64,000 bases of DNA from Hyalella azteca. Lineage: Eukaryota; Arthropoda; Malacostraca; Amphipoda; Hyalellidae. The number at the start of each line of letters is the position of its first letter. Within the stretch, counting starts at the first letter, position 1. The position numbers and the translations under genes were made by a program. The notes beneath the pieces are model-generated. The model was not told the DNA's origin and searched no databases. It worked only from the letters and a program-made list of their open reading frames with translations. This document shows positions 12,175 through 24,807 of the stretch, one piece after another. The DNA lies in assembly GCF_000764305.2 (NCBI RefSeq), contig NW_025947080.1, forward strand, positions 124,001 to 188,000. The letters run 5' to 3'.

Positions 12175-12600
12175 GCTAACCGCCATAAGAGGACTTTGTG
12201 AGATCTCACAGAAGCAAACAGTGATGGTTAGAACTCCGTGAGGTGAACAGCGCTACTTTGCTCGTACTATTAGTTTCTAAATTTATGGTAATACTGTTAC
12301 GCTCATTAATAGATACAAAAAACAGTTAACTACCATTAGAGGACTTAGTGAGAACTCACAGGAGCAAGCAGTGAAGGTTCGAAGTCCGAGAAATGAACAC
12401 CGCTCCTATGCGCGTTCAGTTAGTTCATGAATTTATGATGATACTTAAGTGCTCATTTAATTTACACTAACAGGGAACTGTGTGCCATAAGGGCCACAGT
12501 TCCCGCCATAAGGGAACTGTATGAGAACTCACAAGAGCAAGCAGTAATGGTTCAAATTCTGTGAGATGAACACCGAACCCCTATATTTTGCGCGTGCCGG
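12175..12600. repeat. Diverged tandem repeat, three units of about 155-180 bases
   Basis: Landmarks agaactcacaggagcaagca, cagtgatggttcgaa and gtgagatgaacaccg recur near 12200, 12350 and 12515. No ORF of interest spans them. Confidence 0.75.
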
Positions 12601-13324
12601 AAGTCCATTAGTGTAATTTGATTATACTGAAAAATTTTGTGGTTATCTGCAACTTACTCATAGAAATGATAGCTTTAAGAGTCTTTAGACTATTTTGTGC
12701 TTTATTCTCAAAATTGGCGATGGTGATAATTGCAGACGTTTCTTGGATTCGTTTGTTTAAATTATGTTCCTTAATTATTCAAGTACAGCGTAAAATTCTT
12801 TACCGTTGAGATTTTAGAGAGAATTCTATTAAGAAATTATTAGAATATTTATTCCCGCCTAAATTTAAGGGATGCGACGATAATTTCGAATAATAAATCT
12901 TGTTTTCGGGAACAGGAAAGGAATGTTTTTTTCCTCTCATTTAACCGTAATAATGGTCGAAAAATTATTTCTGTTCAGATCGCTGTAAAATTACGGACGT
13001 TCATATTGCTTCAATATAATGTAATGATACACACTTGTATTTTTTCACCAAAGATGTAAATTTTTTTCTCGGTTTATTCAAGTCACGCTGTCATTTTCCA
13101 TTTCTTTCTAACATTTAATTATTAATTAGTCACATAAAACTTTTTCCCTAAAGTTTTTAATTTGGATTTAAGATCTTCATCATTTACCATACAAATGAAC
13201 GATTCAACACTTGTAATTACGATTATTCATGCATTAACATAAATAAACTATAATTTTTGGTTATAATTTTTTAATTTTATACTTTTTGTACCATGTAGAA
13301 ATATTTGTAGGAATGGAGCTACTC

Positions 13325-13458
13325 GAATACTTTACTTGCATCTTACTTTACTTGCATCTTACTTTACTTTCATCTTACTTTACTTGCATCTTACTTTACT
13401 TGCATCTTACTTTACTTGCATCTTACTTTACTTGCATCTTACTTTACTTTCATCTTAA
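13325..13458. repeat. 16-base tandem repeat, about 8 copies
   Basis: Units of ctttacttgcatctta with occasional g to t change. The apparent protein here (repeated YFTCILLYLHL) is a by-product. Confidence 0.92.
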
Positions 13459-13769
13459 CTTATTTTCAAGAGACCAAGTTTTACGCTGGCAGATAATAAC
13501 GCACTAAGCCTTCCTTCAATAATGCTGACTCATCTTTTCCTCATGCGTATATTAATTCATATCTTAACTCTCATAAAAATTAATGTGTCATATTGTCCAT
13601 ATAATGACGCACATTCTCTACGTAGCACTGATACGCTCTTATTCCTTGTCAAACTGGTACGGGATGACCGTCACAAAGCGAAAGTGCATCGTTTTTTGAA
13701 GATGGGCGCACTAATTGCTCTGAGTGTTGCTTATTTCTCGAATTAATTTTGACAATTCATTTATTTTTG

Positions 13770-13865
13770 ACTTAAAATGCAAATATTTTTTCTTGCAATA
13801 ATGTATTATATAATTTACTTAAAATGTATGATAATGCAAATATTTTTTCTTGCAATAATGTGCGA
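13770..13865. repeat. Short direct duplication
   Basis: aatgcaaatattttttcttg followed by caataatgt occurs twice about 60 bases apart. Confidence 0.7.
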
Positions 13866-14359
13866 TGTTTCTCATCAATCATTGTTTGAATCCTGATTCG
13901 GGAATTTTTTTCAAAAGTTTTATCAATAATTTAACAACTTAAGTTATCGTTTCGTGCTTCCTATGTAATATAGTAGTTCAAATATCTCATTCTGCTACCA
14001 TTATCATGGAAATTTAAAAAATTTTCCTCGCAGAAAGTAACCATGAAATTTGTATTAAATAACCTGAATATGTTAAATACTCAATATACATACCTTGTGT
14101 TTCCTGTAACTTCAAGTAATGTTTTGATTATATGCTTGTTCATAAGTAAATATCTAAAACTACTTAGCCTACAGAGCTTTTAGTCTCTGGCTCTCCCTAA
14201 GTTATTATTATATAGCGTTGCTCTGAAAGGCCTGAGGTAACCTTGCTGTGGATGGACTTTAACTGAAGAAGTTTGCACTCACATTCATGAAAGATTTATG
14301 GGAGAAACTCCAAGTTCAGTGAATTCTGCCTAATCAATGAAACCATGTCTTCACATTGT

Positions 14360-15035
14360 ACAATTTCTCGCTTGGAAGACTTTCGTGAACACTTTATATC
14401 TTCAAGGACTTGTATGTATACATTATATCTTCGAAGACTTGTGTGAACACATTAGATCTTCGAAGACTTGTGTGAACACATTAGATCTTCGAAGACTTGT
14501 GTTAATACATTATATCTTCGCAGACTGGTGTGAACACATTAGATCTTCGAAGACTTGTATGTATACATTATATCTTGAAGACTTGTGTTAACACGTTATA
14601 TCTTCGAAGACTTGTGTGAACACATTATATCATCGCAGACTTGTGTAAACACATTTTATCTTCGAAGACTTGTATGTATACATTATATCTTCGAAGACTT
14701 GTTTAACACATTTATATCTTCAAAGACTTGTGTGAACTGTAAACACATTAATTATATCTTCGAAGACTTGTATGTACAAATTGTATCTTCGAAGACTTGT
14801 GTGTACAAATTGTATCTTCGAAGACTTGTGTGAACACATTATATCATCGCAGACTTGTGTAAACACATTATATCTTCGAAGACTTGTGTGAACACATTAT
14901 ATCTTCGAAGACTTGTTTAACACATTTATATCTTCAAAGACTTGTGTGAACTGTAAACACATTATGTAGATCTTCGAAGACTAGTGTGAACTGTGAACAC
15001 GTTATATCTTCGAAGACTTGTGTGAACACATTCCT
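14360..15035. repeat. 29-base minisatellite, over 20 copies
   Basis: Units resembling atcttcgaagacttgtgtga then acacattat. TCTTCGAAGA is a perfect 10-base palindrome in each unit. Length and base variants (catcgcagac, gtatgtatac) are themselves repeated in order, which suggests a higher-order structure. Confidence 0.92.
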
Positions 15036-15327
15036 TCTTGGAAAAATTATTTCCCGTTCTCTCTTTCCCTTACATTCCCTTTCTCTGAATACAATTGTAT
15101 ACTCGCTCTCACTCACTGAAGACCTAATTATGCCCTCTTTCTCTCTTTAAAGTCTTATATATTTACTCATTTTTTTACTGAAGACTTGAGTTCATAAAGT
15201 GTAACCATGCACAGTCCTGCCATGTTAACTGCGTGCCCTAATTAAACTCAATATATCGAGCGGTCACGAACTGCAACGTAGATAATGGACGTCAGTGGTG
15301 AATTTCTTAGGCAAAAATTGCGTGAGT

Positions 15328-15565
15328 TTTCGCACGTGTTAAGGACGGGGCTCGATTGGTCCGATAGGAACATTTTTTTATGGTGTATCAGGCTTAAAAT
15401 TTCTAGCCCCATATCGAAAATCCTTCGTTTACGAATGTGAAAAAATGACGCGGATTCGCACGTGTTAAGGACGGGGCTCGATTGGTCCGATAGAAACATT
15501 TTTATGGTGTATCTGGCTTAAAAATTTCTCGCCCCATATCGAAAATCCTTCGAGTATGAATGTGA
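15328..15565. repeat. Tandem duplication, period about 123 bases
   Basis: The stretch from gcacgtgttaaggacggggc through gaaaatccttcg and gaatgtgaaaaaatgacgcgg occurs twice with few differences. Confidence 0.88.
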
Positions 15566-15889
15566 AAAAATAACGCGGAGGATTGCGTTAGCACGGCAAT
15601 CTCACATTACCCTGAATTTAAAAACCCACACATGAATTTCGTCTTTGTTAGATCATTTATACACGTCTCAACCTATAATTGATTTCAGTTGCCAATCTAG
15701 CCCGTGAATGTTTTCGCCTCAAAATGGATATTACCGCATAACAATGCTATGCGCGTGCTTTGGAATTTGATTTACGGTAAAATCAATTAATTGTCTTTTG
15801 AATTCTTTTTTCAATAAGGCTCTCAATCACTGGAGGGCCTCATGCAAACTGCATCTCTGCATGCGAAACTCAAAATCTCTCGAATCTAA

Positions 15890-16190
15890 ATTCCGCCTAA
15901 TAACTTCTTAGATTTGTACCCTGTCTATTAAAATTTGAGATTTGTAGTACGTCTAATAACTGCTCAGATTTGTAGCCCGTCTATTAATTAACCACTGAAA
16001 TTTTAGTACGTCTAATAACTGCTTAGATTTGTAACCCGTCTATTAACCACTGAAATTTTAGTACGTCTAATAACTGCTTAGATTTGCAGCCCGTCTATTA
16101 ATTAACCACTGAAATTTTAGTACGTCTAATAACTGCTTAGGTTTGTAGCCCGTCTATTACCCACTGATATTTTTTGTACCTCTCTTAAGC
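15890..16190. repeat. About 55-60-base tandem repeat, five copies
   Basis: Units contain cttagatttgtagcccgtct, attaattaaccactgaaatt and ttagtacgtctaataactg, with some lacking the attaattaacc part. Confidence 0.88.
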
Positions 16191-16939
16191 GCTCAGATTA
16201 GCTCTAATGACGATTTTTGCGTTTGTGTTTACCGGCCACAACAATTATTCTTCATTGTAAGGTGCGGAATTGAGAACTAATCTTGTGTGTTCAAGAGCCT
16301 CAACCTATTTTCTGGCGAGGATCAGCGTACAAGTAGCTGACAAAGAGCAGAAAATATTTTCGATTTTTTTTACCTATGCACTTATGGAATTCTAGAATGT
16401 ACGATATCCACCAGAAAATTATTTTTAACTTGGTATTTTGATGCAAACATCTCCCCCTTTGAGTGACTGTAATTACCACCCTTAATAATGTTATTCAGTG
16501 TGCTGAGAACCACAGAGATAAATGTCAGCATTTAGCGAGTAAAGTCTTTCATTAATCTAAACATCCAAGACATTTCAAATTTTCAATATATGAATGGAAT
16601 TCATTCATACTCCTAATTTATGACTATAGTTTATGATTTTTTCATAAGTATCTCTTGATAACTACCAAGTAAGCACGGCTTATCAATAATTGATCCCTGG
16701 TATTTTACAACAATTGCGGCTATAATGGGCAATACATTATTTTATTTCTAATTTACTGTCCCATGCACGGGAAAATCATTTCATGATTTTTCTTTGCTTA
16801 TTTGTCCCATCAGGGGGGACTTTTGACGGGTGTCTGTGCTCGTCAGAAGTCCTATGGGATTTCGCGCGTTCCTAGGGGGATTGTTCCTGAGCGCCCCACC
16901 GCTGAGCTCGCGGTGTCTGACTGCAGATCTCAGTTGTAG

Positions 16940-17033
16940 GGTTAAGTTATTATGTAGGTAGGATTCCTTACATTAAGTTATTATGTAGGTAGGATTCCTT
17001 ACATCAAGTTATTATGTAGGCAGGATTCCTTAC
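16940..17033. repeat. 33-base tandem repeat, three copies
   Basis: Units read ttaagttattatgtaggtag then gattccttacat; the third is slightly changed. Confidence 0.9.
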
Positions 17034-17087
17034 GTTTCTCTTCTCTGTCTCTCTCGTGCAGGCGGCCGACGTCCCGTGTGACTTCTT

Positions 17088-17791
17088 ATTGTTCGAATGT
17101 CTTAGTTTCTGCTGCTTTTCACCTGTCCCTTCTTGTCACTTCGTCTCTTTGAGATGCTTACGCTGCTTCCTTCGAGCCAGCTTCAGCGGGCTGGACATCT
17201 GAGACCTTCCGCCCCTTGTGGGTGATGATTAACTTGAGACTTTTAATAATAATTGAAACCTTCCGCCTCGCTGGCGATGTTATATTTTGACCTTCGGTGC
17301 GAAATAGCTTGATAGCTGAATCGGTGCAATCCATTATTTGTGTTTTATCTGAATTCAAATTTAAGGTTGTTTCAAGTCATGTTGTCTAAGGTTGCCCTTT
17401 GCAAAAAGTTCAATGTGCCCACGCTGACAAAGCGACCTCTTGTTCGAGTGTCTTCGTTTCTGTTGCTTTTCACCTGTCCCTCCTTGTCACTTCGTCTCTT
17501 TTGAGATGCTAACGCTGCTTCTTTTGAGCCAGCTTCAGCGGGCTGGACATCTGAGACCTTCCGCCCCTTGTGGGTGATGATTAACTTGAGATTTTGAATA
17601 ATTGAGACCTTCCGCCTCTTTGGCGATGTTATATTTTGACATTAGGTGCGAAATAGCTTGATAGAGGAATCACTAGCAAACCATTATACTTCGCTTATTT
17701 GTGTTTTATCTGAATTCAAATTTAAGGTTGTTTCAAGTCATGTTGTCTAAGGTTGCCCTTTGCAAAAAGTTCAATGTGCCCACGCTGACAG
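17088..17791. repeat. 351-base tandem duplication, possibly antisense LINE-derived
   Basis: Copies at 17088-17440 and 17441-17791 share more than 300 bases, including cttcagcgggctggacatct and the segment ending gttcaatgtgcccacgctga. On the minus strand part reads LNLNSDKTQIMD, which resembles the conserved LNxDKTxxM of LINE reverse transcriptases, but the rest is unrecognisable. The coding interpretation is weak; the duplication is clear. Confidence 0.78.
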
Positions 17792-18131
17792 GCCTCGTGT
17801 TTTCGATACCAAACTCGATAATTCTGTCGGTAAAACGCTGTATTTTTTTCTTTGAGAAACATTGTGTTATTGTAGGGTTGAATTTATTTTTTGAAGAAAC
17901 GCTCAATAATTGTGCGTATCGTTACTGATATCGATCATCGTTAATACATCGTTAATACATCGTTAAATCATCGTTAATACATCCACATGGGGTTATGCTA
18001 CCTCATTACCGAGAATAATGCAGCGATCGTGGAAACAATCTTTCTGCTAATTCCGAGATGGTCATAAATGATCATAATTTATAGTGTCATGCTCACTTGC
18101 GGTCATTTTTCGACGATAACCATCCATGATC

Positions 18132-18291
18132 TTTTTAGCGCATTTTCTCATGTATGGAGAAAATGCACTATTGTGCTCGCCATGTCCGTCTGTCTGTCTG
18201 TCCGTCCGTCCGTCCGTCCGTCCGTCCGTCCGTGACCTCAAGTTTTCGTCGACGAGAAAATGCTCTCTCTGTCCCTCACTGCAGTGAGTAC
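18132..18291 (+). mobile_element. Foldback-type repeat, copy 3, with flanking TGATC
   Basis: Opposite orientation to copies 1 and 2, with a long (CCGT)n tract near 18195-18232. TGATC borders it on both sides (18127-18131 and 18292-18296), a possible target-site duplication, although TGA follows the right end of several other copies too. Confidence 0.76.
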
Positions 18292-19977
18292 TGATCGAGG
18301 TATATTTTTTAAAATATCGAAAGCACATAATGCCCGAACATCAGAGGCTGCATTTGACCCTGGAACCCAGTAGCTAAATTCTCATGTTGATCAGAGGTAA
18401 TTGTGCAGGCAAATGCGATTAATAGCCTGTCAGAGTTTCAATTACGGCTCTTATTGGACGCTTGGACGTCATTCTAAACTCGCATTAACGAACAAATTCT
18501 CTTGGCCTCTTCAAATCGAAACGGCGTTCATTTTTCGCAAAAAATTTGATTATTTCGCTTCACTGACCTTTAGGGCGAGTGATTTCAAACCAATCGAGTG
18601 AGGAGAAGATTTTTTTATTATTTTATTTTACTACATGCGTTTGTTTGAACATTATGTTGGTAGCTTCCCTAATTATATTTTCTCTCCAACAACAATTATT
18701 GCAAGACTAATCTATTATTCGTAATTTTTGAAGCCTATATAAAGCTAATTTGCAATTCAATTTGGTAGTTTATCCAGTTATTTTTTCATCTAATAACAAG
18801 ATCAAGGATGCCGTTGGGATTATCGATCAATTTCAATGCCGGGAAGCTTTGCAAAACTTACACCAATAATTTCTGAATACATAGGTGTGTGTCGACTACG
18901 ATACATTGCTAACGTGTAGTTCATTCATCATGGTATTCTTCAGGACTGTATTTCTGATTATACAACAAAACATGATCATACAGTATCGTTGCTAACGTAT
19001 TGTGCATTCTACATATGGTATTCTTAATCACTCTATTTCCAAAATTATTTGTGTAACTATATTCAAAGTCTGCAAAATATTTCCTAGTCTCATTACCACA
19101 TGACCAATTCTTATTATATCGAATCTTATTTGTCACATTTATTGATCGAAAAACATATTTTTCGTTCGGAATTCATTCCATTGAAATTTTTCATTTATTT
19201 GAATTTTTTTCAAATTGTTTTACCGCTCTATTTTATTCTATTTTTTTTTCTTTTCATGTCATCAGCGCAGTTCTTGTAGAATACTCTATTGCACTCATAT
19301 CAATTATTGCACTCATATCATAAATAATTATCAATTTTCCATCGGTAAATATTTATTATATTTGGATGTTCTCGTCATGAAACCATCATTGAACATTCTT
19401 TTAATGAAGGAACACGTATTGCATCTATTGTGGACCATGTTATCACGTATTGTATTTAGAGAAAACTTGATAAAAAGAACTATGACTTTTTTACGACTAT
19501 GACTATAAAGAACCCTATGACTAAGAACCATGACTAAAATGAACTCTGGACTATTTATCACTTCTCATGGATAAGCACAAGTCTTTCGATGAATTTTTGT
19601 TACCAGTCAGCAAAACAACTTACGATCAAATTTACTGTCCCATATTGTTGATGTTAATTTTAAATATCGTCTCTTCATGAAAATTAAAAGTTGATGAGGG
19701 AATTTTAACCGTCTGCCAAATTCATAAAAAGTCTGCCAAGTGTGCATATTGATGGGGGTTGTGTAGGATTTATCATATTATTAAATAATCTGATTTCTTG
19801 TTCTACCGAATATTTAATCAGGAGATTTCGTACCCATTTTCAATGTTTAATTTTTTGTTATGTTCGCTGCACGTAAGGGATGTGACAAACTAGCATTGCC
19901 TCATTGTCTTGACCTTTTCAGATATCTTGGGCTAGATCACGAGACTTTTTTATAACTCATGACATTTGGCCTGAGCC

Positions 19978-20811
19978 ATGGACGTGAGTCAGCAAGCTAC
20001 TTCACCTCCCACGCGTTTCGAACCCACCAACCCAGACTCCATTTCCAGAGTCATATTTCGCAACATAAATAACGTCGACACGAAGTCAGTGACCTCAGAC
20101 GACAGTGTGAGGTCCAGTCCGACAAAACCGCACTGCAAAAAGTTCAAGCAGCTCACCAAGAAAAAATTCATGACGTTCAAAAAGACCAAGTCGAGTTCCA
20201 GCAACTATTCGTCCAGCAGCCAAGAAAGCTCGGGTGGCAAGAGCGTATACTTTTACGAAACCATTAGTCATATTAGGTGTGACGAACCCTTGACTGAAGA
20301 CGAACCACATTGCAGTCAATCCAAGAATGATATTCTTCTCAGAAAAATCAACAATTCGAGCAATTCCCGAGCTTCAAATCAGTCAAACCTCAACACATGT
20401 ATTAGAACGAGCAAATATTATGATTGTGAGAGCAATCGAAGTAGTGGCTTATATTTCACACCCTCAGTAAGTCATACAGATTTCACAATTTGTATGGATC
20501 CTGATGAACACAATTCTGGATCTGAACCCACGAAGGCCGTTGAGGTCAACAGCTCAACGTTCAACGAAGCGCAAGCAACTTCCAAAGATGAAACCCCATT
20601 CACAGAGACCGGATCCACTCGACATCACAGTATCTGTAGCAGACTTTCTGGAGTTCGGAGTTTGAGTACATACAGTTATTCCACCGTGTCATCTCTGGAT
20701 GTGGTCAGAGATGGGAATCCAATCACACGGTGGCTAAAGCCGCGCGTCGAGCGACTTTTGTCCAAGATTGAAAATCCCCGCAGTTATGGAGGTCAGAGAA
20801 GCAATGTTTAG
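19978..20811 (+). CDS. Intronless serine-rich protein, nested in SLO2 intron
   Basis: This intact ORF of 277 codons has a near-ideal start context (gagccatgg) preceded directly by an in-frame tga. Its base composition is clearly richer in G+C than the surrounding intron, which argues for selection on coding. The protein is hydrophilic with no membrane segment or signal peptide: Ser/Thr-rich throughout, with a lysine-rich stretch near residues 50-70 (KKFKQLTKKKFMTFKKTK) followed by a serine run, and a basic C-terminus (TRWLKPRVERLLSKIENPRS). I do not recognise a family. Candidate poly(A) signals aataaa lie at 21312-21321. It sits in the same orientation as the host gene inside its 16.6-kb intron. 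It could be a retrogene, a lineage-specific gene, or a terminal exon of an alternative transcript. Confidence 0.72.
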   Translation: MDVSQQATSPPTRFEPTNPDSISRVIFRNINNVDTKSVTSDDSVRSSPTKPHCKKFKQLTKKKFMTFKKTKSSSSNYSSSSQESSGGKSVYFYETISHIRCDEPLTEDEPHCSQSKNDILLRKINNSSNSRASNQSNLNTCIRTSKYYDCESNRSSGLYFTPSVSHTDFTICMDPDEHNSGSEPTKAVEVNSSTFNEAQATSKDETPFTETGSTRHHSICSRLSGVRSLSTYSYSTVSSLDVVRDGNPITRWLKPRVERLLSKIENPRSYGGQRSNV

Positions 20812-23800
20812 GTGCATTAACCTAGTGGCTGATGTCATCAAAATGAAGCCTGAGTTTTCAATTCATGTTTTGCCCACTTCTTTGGATTGCTATTTATACT
20901 TGGCAATTTAGACAAGTAGCGTTCGTGGTGTGCAATGATATTTAGTGTCCATGAAATGCTCATCTGAGTTAAGTGAACAAATTTTATTGGTGCAAATGAA
21001 CTCTCATTCATTTGCAATACGAAAATCCTTTCAACAAAAAAATTATATTAACAATCTACTTTGATTTTTATCCCCAAAAAGTATTCAGCCCGTTGGGCTG
21101 AACTTAATAGCGCGTCGTTTTCATTTGAAGAAGCAAGCTTCTTGCAAGTATTTAATGACAATGGGACAATTTTGTAATGTTTTTTTTTTTCAAACAATAC
21201 TTTGCATCTTGAACTCGGAAGGCATTTTGATACTTCAGCCACATTATCGATGTTGATGCCGTGGTAGACGAACCAGCAACCGTTAATTTGTACTTTCCAA
21301 AAGCACCATTAAATAAATAAAGCGAGTAGTTTCGCACCACCCGTAATATTTGACGTTCATCGCTGCTACACGCTCAATGGCAACCATGTATATTCTCCTA
21401 ATGTATACAGATCACTTCTGTATACATTAGGTAGAGATGTAGAATCAAGTAGAATCACACAGTGCAGTAATTAATATAATCCTGTAGACTTGAAATTGCG
21501 CATTGTAGTAATTAAAGTTTGGAAAATTATTGAGCAAAAATTGTGTACATAAATTATATAAAAACATTCGCATGAATCGAGACGTTTTTTTTCTAAGGCG
21601 CTCTAATTCAATGTCGAAAACTTGAATTAGGTTTTTGCGAAAAATTAACTAACGATAATCAGTTTATCCTCTGAGCATCAACCTTCTGCCTTATATTCTG
21701 GAGGAACTATGCAGCAGAGGTTCAAAATATTTGATGAAAACATATAAGCATGGATGAGGTTTTCATGAAGTGCAAACTCTGGCGGAAAATTCAAACTTCG
21801 TTTCATTATTGTTATGCATAATGAAAAATTATGTTCAGTCAGGATTCTCTGTTCGACATCGAGATAGTTAAATGTGCAATCTAATGACACGTGTCAGATA
21901 TTATTATTATTTTTGTCGTTGATTGCGTTCATTTCTTTCCTTGCTACGCGAACTCTTTATTTAAAATACTACTAATGCTGCTCAGCTGCAATTAATTTGA
22001 TTGAAAATTGAGGGGGTAATTATCTTCAGACATTTTTTCTACAAGCATTCACACATTTTTTGCAGGTATTTCGCGATGAATTTATCGTAAAAAAAAAACC
22101 TATGTACCGATTTTGGTACTGAATTATGGTCTATCTTACCAAACACGAGATACAGCTATAAGTATCATTAATGTTATTGAAGCAATTATAATATTCCATC
22201 GTTTTTGCTTCAGATAAATGATACCTCTTCATTCTTCAATTAAATAATGAACCAATCCATCATATTTAAGCTCGACATGCTGAGAAAATTTACCCTAAAC
22301 AATATTATAAACGCAGAAGAATTACTACCAGCTTAATTTTATTACGGATTTGATTTCAGGATTAATTTTTGTAATTTCAGTTAAAACTTTTAATTTAATT
22401 TTAAGTTATTATATACATTATAAGGTTTTTTATTTTGTTATCGGTCTCGAGAGTCATGTTTTGACGCAGCTATTTTCTCCCACTATTTCACCCTCATACA
22501 AATTGAATTGATAGTGCACAATTATTTCTTTCCTCACTTTTCTTCGTTAAATGATAGAAATAGAAACGCTCAAAATTTTCTATTTACACCCCTAGGGTTA
22601 ATATCACTAAGTTCTATTTTATATATTTATGGTATATTTTAACGTGACCTATTAGTCATGCGTTTTTTTTTCAAAAGAATTTTTTCATTAAATTCAAAGC
22701 GTTCCTATATAGTGTGGCTCAAATTTTGAGTTCAGCTTTTGATTAAAAAAATATGCACACAGGTTTAACAACCTTGTTTTTTCTTCAGGAATAACATGAT
22801 TAAGCTTGAGCCATTGATTATAAAGTTCGAATTTCCAATGAAGCATCTTGCTCTCATCTGGTAATAATGAAATACCGATAAACTAAAAAATATGTTGCAA
22901 ACTTCATCTTCATCAAAAACTTATTTTTGTAAGTGTTTTTTTTTATTTTTATTTCGCTACCTGCAAATGCCACTACGTTGCGCATTTAGAAATTTAGATG
23001 CACTGCAGCTCATGTCATTCCTAATGCTTTCATATCCAAATGAAGAGTAAAAATTTACGAATTTATAAAAATTATATGTATTTGAATGTAGATCATTGTT
23101 GTGTTGTGTTTATCATGATGTTTTAACTGTTTGTGACACCAGAAATCGATGTGTATGATCTGAAGTTTCATTATTGCTCCATTTCTTGTTGGAAATGTGT
23201 TGGTTAATATATTAGATAAAATACCTTTAGTTATAAGTTTTGTCGTTTGCAAAACATTGTTTCTAATTTTTTTTTATCCCTCAACCACTGGTTTTCCAAG
23301 CAGATAATTAAATTTAAATTGTTATTATTTTGCAGCTAGGTATTTACATTTAACTTACGATGGACAGGCCAAATGACTCGGATGTAAAGAAATCTTTTTT
23401 TAAATGATCTATTTTCAATATGAGCGTAAGAAACGACTAAGATTAAATAATCAAAACTAATTTGAGTTGCTTTTTCAAGTTGCTTATAACTTGGAAACTT
23501 CAAGTTTAAGAGAAATTTTTACGTAACAAATAAATAAAATCATAAATAAAATTGGTCCGGATGGGCTTGTAACATGCATGAGCATTCAGAATCCATCTGA
23601 ATAGGGAAAAAATTGAATTCTATCGACAATTTTATGATGTTTCTAGCATTGTTTTTAATCACTGACTCTACTCGACTCTACATTTTATTCATCTTTTTTA
23701 TGGACCTGTTAAGAGTTTTCAAGTGATAAATCATTTTTATTTTTAACTATCCATGTTAATTTCTTTCTGAACTTTTTGGATAGTTTGGAAATAGCGAAAA

Positions 23801-24530
23801 CGTTATTATGACATTTCCATTGAGATATTTCGATGGTGTTCTTTCCTTAGTGGGATTTCTATGGTAGTATTGCAACGGTCTTATTTTCGTTCGTGGTCGT
23901 ATCTTCATAGTGCTATTTTTATGGTGGTCTTTTCGTGGTTATATTTCCATGATCCTATTTTAATTGTCGTATTTCCACGGTTGTATTTTTAGCGTAATAC
24001 CAATTTTTCAATAATAAAAGTTGCCGAGTTAAACTTTGTCATTCTATTGCATTTTTCTTCGCAAGTTAATTATTATGAGAAGTTGCACAAATATTTGCTT
24101 CGTGTTGTATCTTTTGATTGTTTTTTTTTTGTAAAAGCGTAAAAGCTTTACGCGTAAAAGCTTTTTGCGTAAAAGCTTCACAGGATTCTGATATTTAATT
24201 TTTTTCGTAAAGAAGATTTAAAGCGTAAATTTTAATTTGCATGCCATTAACATATGGAATGCCAATTTAAAATGAGGACACAAACTGTCTACAGATATTT
24301 AAATATGCCTAGTACAGAAGATTTTCATGATTAATTCACCTACTTACTCCCTTTCCATGATTAGATTGGCGTTACCGTAATGATCAATTTAACTTCATAT
24401 GATAACCATGATCGCTCCCATACACCTACAGCAGTCACACGTTCAGTGAAGAATACCTCGATTGTAATAATTATGTACATGAGAGTGAATTTATCACTGA
24501 ATTTTTTATATTTAATATTTTTATTTACAG
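20812..24530. other. Intronic, mostly featureless
   Basis: Apart from the possible 3' UTR of the nested ORF, this is AT-rich intron. A short inverted repeat, taatgtatacag and ctgtatacatta, lies at 21398-21429, and a run of gcgtaaaagctt repeats occurs near 24135-24180. Confidence 0.6.
21312..21321 (+). promoter_or_regulatory. Candidate poly(A) signals of the nested gene
   Basis: Two overlapping aataaa hexamers lie about 500 bases after the stop codon of the 277-codon ORF. The position is plausible for a short 3' UTR, but AT-rich introns contain such hexamers by chance. Confidence 0.35.
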
Positions 24531-24630
24531 GTCTTCGCATCCGCATCTTCAATTTGCTGATCAAGTTGCTGACGTGCGTCCTGTACATCATCCGTGTGAT
24601 ACTGGATGATGATCCCATCAGTGCTAATTG
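24531..24630 (+). CDS. SLO2: SLO2 channel exon: S1 transmembrane helix
   Basis: Joined to the first exon this reads S-LRIRIFNLLIKLLTCVLYII-RVILDDDPISAN. The hydrophobic run from about LLIKLL to IIRVIL is helix S1 of the Slo2 channel. The acceptor is tttatttacag (ends 24530) and the donor is gtgagt (24631). The exon leaves two bases (tg), which the next exon completes as TGT (Cys). It is separated from the previous exon by a 16.6-kb intron that contains a nested ORF and dead mobile elements. A repeat element of the foldback type begins only about six bases inside the downstream intron, right next to the donor. Confidence 0.94.
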
Positions 24631-24636
24631 GTGAGT

Positions 24637-24807
24637 TTTTAGCGCATTTTCTCATTTATGAAAAAAATGCACTATTGTGCTCGATATGTTCGTCCGTCCG
24701 TCTGTCCGTCCGTCCGTCCGTCCGTTTGCCCGTCTGCCTGTCCGTCCGTGACTTCACGTTTTCGTCGACGAGAAAATGCGCTCTCTGTCACTCACTGCAG
24801 TGAGTAC
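24637..24807 (+). mobile_element. Foldback-type repeat, copy 4, beside an exon donor
   Basis: This copy begins six bases after the exon boundary of the S1 exon: the donor reads gtgagt followed by the element's tttt and agcgcattttctcat. TGAGT lies on both sides (24632-24636 and 24808-24812). It contains a (CCGT)n tract and the tgacttcacgttttcgtcga segment. Its presence leaves the core donor intact. Confidence 0.77.

Noticed and set aside
14337..14833. Repetitive ORFs in the 29-base array, and the idea of a CRISPR array
   Set aside because: Head-to-tail minisatellite without unique spacers in a eukaryotic intron; ORFs follow the repeat frame.
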